Part shown: positions 18,014 through 20,980 of the stretch, piece after piece
How positions within the stretch are numbered: the stretch's first letter is position 1
Layout: every line of letters starts with the position of its first letter
Virus record (IMG/VR): IMGVR_UViG_3300005613_000483
Span: 1-20,980 of that record
DNA length: 20,980 nucleotides
From: a virus
Direction: 5' to 3' (one strand)
The notes under the pieces: model-generated
Seen by the model: the letters and a program-made list of their open reading frames with translations, nothing else
Database searches by the model: none
Told to the model about the DNA's origin: nothing
Translations under genes and position numbers: made by a program

Positions 18014-20980
18014 TTACCCAATATTACATCGAGCAACATCAGATGCTGCACCATATGCAGATGAAAATGAACCAGCAGCAGGGGCCATTCCACCTCCATT
18101 ATTTTGTGAATTTATTAAATTAGTATTGCTTGATACAATCATTTTTGTTGAATTAATTGTAGCAGTTTCATTTTTTGATGCTGTTTTATTTAGTCCATCA
18201 ATTATTTTTTGAGTTTCAGTTTCACTATGTTTGTTTTTTGATTTTTCTTTTTCAGCTTCGCCTTTAGCTATAAATTCTTTCCATCCTCTCATTTTTTCTT
18301 CTGCTTCTTTTGGTTTTAGATGGACCCATTTACCACTAACTTTTATTGCTCTTAGTTCTCCATTTATATAAACTACTTTGTCTGCAATTCCAGCTTCTTT
18401 AAAATATGATGATACACTCTTTTTTTCTGCTGCTATTGCTGCCGCTTTTGCTGCTATTGTTTCTTCTCGTGTTTTTTCTGTTGGTGGTGCTTTTTCTGTT
18501 GGTGGTTCTTTTTTCCCATATTTACCTAATTCTCTTTCAAGATCTGAAGCTAAAGTTCCTTCATGAATACCTTTAATAGCTTTTATTGCAGCAGCATATA
18601 TTGATCCAACGACCGGAATATCTCTAATTGTACTATCTATTTTTTCTCTTAACCATTTAAATATTTTCACAATTCCATTAAGAGGAAACATTACAGTCAT
18701 TAAAACATCTGTAGCTATTTTCTTTAAATCTTTCCAAATATCTTTATCAAAAAATTCTCCAATTTTATCTTTCCACCAGTTAAAACTTTCTTTAATTCTA
18801 TCAAAAACCCAGAAAACTTTATCTTTGACAAAATTAATAATTGATTGGATCCAACCTGGTTTTTCTAGCCACTCTTTAAATGCATCCCATGCCTTTCCAA
18901 TAGTCATTCTCCAAGCAAATTTGGCTAGAACCCAAGTACTTTTTATTCCCTCTTTCATTACTTTAAATGGAAAACTAACTAAACTTTTTACTCCTTTAAC
19001 CAAATCTTTAATATTTTTCTTTGATTCCTCAAGACCTTCGGTAATACGTCCTCCGCCAACAAATCCAAGAATTCCTCCTGCTATGGCTCCAATTGCACCG
19101 CCAATTGCTACTCCAATTGGCCCTCCAAACATACCAGCTGCCATTCCAAATCCACTTCCTTTCAAAACACCACGTTTAGTTCCTTCCCAACCACTCTCTT
19201 TTCCAGCTAGAAATGCTCCTATAGCAGAAGTTATTCTACCAGCAGCAAACTCTTTTGGATTTTGCGCTAAAAATAGAGCTTGTTGAATCTCATCTTTTTT
19301 AAATGCTCTAGTTTTTACAAACTCTTTAGTAAATTCATCTGGCTCTTTAGCTGCGCCAATAGCATCATAAGTAGCCATTCCAAGACTAATAATACCAGCT
19401 ATGGCACCACCTAAGAATTTCCCTCCAATACCAACTACTTTACTACCAGCACCAACTACTTTACTACCAACACCTGCTACTCTAGCCCCCGTTCCAACTC
19501 TACCAACTTGAGCAGCTCTAGTAGCAGCACCGCCTCTAGTAAATAAAGACATTTGTTTTGGTGTTTTTGCGAACTTGCCTAATTTACCTTTTGTAAATAA
19601 TGTTTTTCCAAGTTGTCCTAAACCTAATCCACCAAGCAGTGTGCTTATTGTATTACCTAGCATACTTAAACCGCTTCCTACAAAACTTTGTATGGCACCA
19701 AATAGTAACATGATCCAATCCATCATTTTACCACGTAATTTTCTTAGTCTTGTATTTACACGTTTTAAAATACCAGTTTGTTCTCTAGCATTCTTTTTTA
19801 TATCACCTAAAAATGATAGTTGTTTTTGATCTTTATTAATTTGTCTTTTAGCTTCTTTCGATGCCAAGTCAGCAGTATATGAAATATTATCTGCCATACT
19901 GGGTGAATGAGATTTTTCTCGTTCTTCTTGCTCTCCCTTCATTTTTGTTAATTTAGAAAGATTAGAAAGTGCTTGATCTGCCCACTCCGGAGGTTTTTCT
20001 CTGAATGTACCAAATATATTTTCTCTAGTTACACCCATTCTTCCAGCAATTCTTCCTGGACGTGCAAGTCCACCAAATCCAGTAATTCCAGCTTCTTCAA
20101 GACTCTTTTTATCTAACCCCAATTTTTCAGTCATAGCTTCAAACATTCTTCTCTGTAACGAAATAATAGGTCGACTCGTCATATATTCACGAATTTTCTG
20201 AAACATTGTATATTGTTCTTGACCAGGAGCTTCAACTGCTTTACCAGATAATGCCTCTGCTGTTACTTTTGTGTACTTAACAATTTCATCTAGTTTTGGC
20301 ATTCCAGTAGAATATAGTATTCCAAGCAAGTTTGATATTTTTAAGAAGGCATTATGCGTTGAAGTTGCTCCTCTAACATCAGATGCATAACCACCTCTAA
20401 GACCAAATAATGCTCTTAAAGGAGTTACAATTGCACCTCTTAAAACTTCTGAAAATAGTAACATATTTCTAAAAGCAGGATGCTGTAATAAAGTTCGTTG
20501 CCAAGCAATTCTTAATCTTGACGTCATACCAATCATAGCAACCTTAAGTTCAAGAATTGCTTTAAGTTGTCGTCTCTGATATGACTCTTGTTTTTGATCT
20601 CTGGCTTTTTGAAACTCTTCTATAAAAGTTTTAACAATACCTCTTTGAGATTTTTCTCTTTCAACAACTATAGTTTCAATACCTGCCATACGTTCAGACA
20701 TCATTCTCATTGAGGCATCTAATTTCCGAGAAATATCAGCACTTTTTGCCTCATCTATTTGCTCCAGAATTTTATCAATTGGTGTTATAACTTCTGCAGC
20801 ATGAACTTCAACTAAACCACCTTGTCTTATAAAACCACCTTCTTGTAGTTTTGGTGGTTCTTTGGTTATTCTCTTTTTAAGATCTTGTAATTCACTTAAA
20901 GTTGCATCTTCCCTTTCTTCTGCAGCAATATCTTTCCCTTTTCTAAATACGTCAGCAACTGTGCTTCCAGCTTTAGATAA
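18014..20980 (-). CDS. Tail tape measure protein, C-terminal part
   Basis: The frame is open from the window edge to the stop at 18014, at least 988 codons; an internal ATG at 20710 is not the start, because the frame runs on without a stop and encodes EGGFIRQGGLVEVHAAEVIT just upstream, a motif of the GG..H..E kind common in tape measure proteins. The protein is long and helical, with alternating charged coiled coil (from about 20700 to 19750), Gly/Ala-rich hydrophobic segments at about 19500-19370 (GVGSKVVGAGSKVVGIGG) and 19170-19050 (GPIGVAIGGAIGAIAGGILG), then a Trp/Lys-rich amphipathic region, and a Gln/Asn/Ser tail. Such proteins set tail length and can enter the host membrane during DNA delivery. 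No lytic domain is visible in this part. The next gene starts 9 bases later. Confidence 0.85.
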   Translation of the reverse strand, partial: LSKAGSTVADVFRKGKDIAAEEREDATLSELQDLKKRITKEPPKLQEGGFIRQGGLVEVHAAEVITPIDKILEQIDEAKSADISRKLDASMRMMSERMAGIETIVVEREKSQRGIVKTFIEEFQKARDQKQESYQRRQLKAILELKVAMIGMTSRLRIAWQRTLLQHPAFRNMLLFSEVLRGAIVTPLRALFGLRGGYASDVRGATSTHNAFLKISNLLGILYSTGMPKLDEIVKYTKVTAEALSGKAVEAPGQEQYTMFQKIREYMTSRPIISLQRRMFEAMTEKLGLDKKSLEEAGITGFGGLARPGRIAGRMGVTRENIFGTFREKPPEWADQALSNLSKLTKMKGEQEEREKSHSPSMADNISYTADLASKEAKRQINKDQKQLSFLGDIKKNAREQTGILKRVNTRLRKLRGKMMDWIMLLFGAIQSFVGSGLSMLGNTISTLLGGLGLGQLGKTLFTKGKLGKFAKTPKQMSLFTRGGAATRAAQVGRVGTGARVAGVGSKVVGAGSKVVGIGGKFLGGAIAGIISLGMATYDAIGAAKEPDEFTKEFVKTRAFKKDEIQQALFLAQNPKEFAAGRITSAIGAFLAGKESGWEGTKRGVLKGSGFGMAAGMFGGPIGVAIGGAIGAIAGGILGFVGGGRITEGLEESKKNIKDLVKGVKSLVSFPFKVMKEGIKSTWVLAKFAWRMTIGKAWDAFKEWLEKPGWIQSIINFVKDKVFWVFDRIKESFNWWKDKIGEFFDKDIWKDLKKIATDVLMTVMFPLNGIVKIFKWLREKIDSTIRDIPVVGSIYAAAIKAIKGIHEGTLASDLERELGKYGKKEPPTEKAPPTEKTREETIAAKAAAIAAEKKSVSSYFKEAGIADKVVYINGELRAIKVSGKWVHLKPKEAEEKMRGWKEFIAKGEAEKEKSKNKHSETETQKIIDGLNKTASKNETATINSTKMIVSSNTNLINSQNNGGGMAPAAGSFSSAYGAASDVARCNIG
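19431..19472 (-). repeat. Two tandem 21-bp units in the tape measure gene
   Basis: CCAACTACTTTACTACCAGCA (19431-19451) is followed by the same 21 bases with one change (19452-19472). On the coding strand they give GSKVVGAGSKVVG, adding turns to a Gly-rich hydrophobic segment. A third, diverged unit follows. Confidence 0.7.

Noticed and set aside
18825-19286. Proline-rich plus-strand frame opposite the tape measure gene
   Set aside because: Its Pro and Ile content is the complement of Gly- and Ala-rich tape measure codons; no start signal.

Overview
The window is AT-rich and densely packed. It belongs to a contractile-tailed (myovirus-type) bacteriophage with a T4-like tail module, probably a large or jumbo phage. 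The recognisable genes are tail sheath, tail tube, a gp26-like hub/chaperone protein, a gp25-like wedge protein, a gp6/J-like baseplate protein, the end of a tape measure gene and a gp48/gp54-like tube-initiator candidate. Strong Shine-Dalgarno sites and very short intergenic gaps fit a phage of a bacterial host. Nothing in the window fixes the host. I see no tRNA, rRNA, CRISPR array, insertion sequence or integrase.

Layout: (1) 1-556, minus strand: two small membrane proteins and the 5' end of a third gene, read from a promoter near 592-614. (2) 713-4473, plus strand: a one-gene unit encoding a His8-tract/zinc-ribbon protein, closed by a terminator; then a putative structural protein and the tail sheath, closed by a strong hairpin terminator at 4488-4520. 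(3) 4529-7484, minus strand: a five-gene operon (membrane-anchored coiled coil, radical SAM enzyme, a protein with an N-terminal TDFVTNSSSSSF motif, an unknown protein, and a CreA-family protein). (4) 7615-16745, plus strand: HAD phosphatase, tail tube, two small Cys-rich proteins, gp26-like, a small overlapping reading frame, gp25-like, a large Cys-rich duplicated protein, an unknown structural candidate, the gp6/J-like protein and a helical protein. (5) 16742-20980, minus strand: the C-terminal part of the tape measure gene followed by the gp48/54-like gene, converging on block 4 with overlapping stop codons.

In T4 the sheath and tube genes are neighbours. Here the minus-strand operon and the HAD gene lie between them, so 4529-8127 looks like an accessory cassette placed inside a virion module. 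Its outer end carries a back-to-back promoter pair (minus element 7522-7544, plus element 7579-7594). The same pair occurs at 592-630. The minus elements are 22/23 identical and sit 36-38 bases before the gene start in both places. The plus element also occurs at 1641-1656, just behind a terminator.

The most unusual signal is a cysteine module occurring four times in three proteins scattered among the baseplate genes (8898-9395, 9416-9811, and twice in 11290-12480). Its pattern is C-x3-C-x(10-12)-C-x3-C-x18-C-x8-C. The full-length copies share exact x18 and x8 spacings. One copy has lost precisely the two outer cysteines that would pair in a disulfide-stapled helical hairpin, and another stops before the CX8C part. 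Most copies follow a hydrophobic segment. Other points of note are a phage CreA homologue lacking both usual cysteines, a radical SAM gene coupled to the TDFVTNSSSSSF gene, and a likely frameshifted overlap after the gp26-like gene. All statements come from reading the sequence and from remembered family features; no database search was run.
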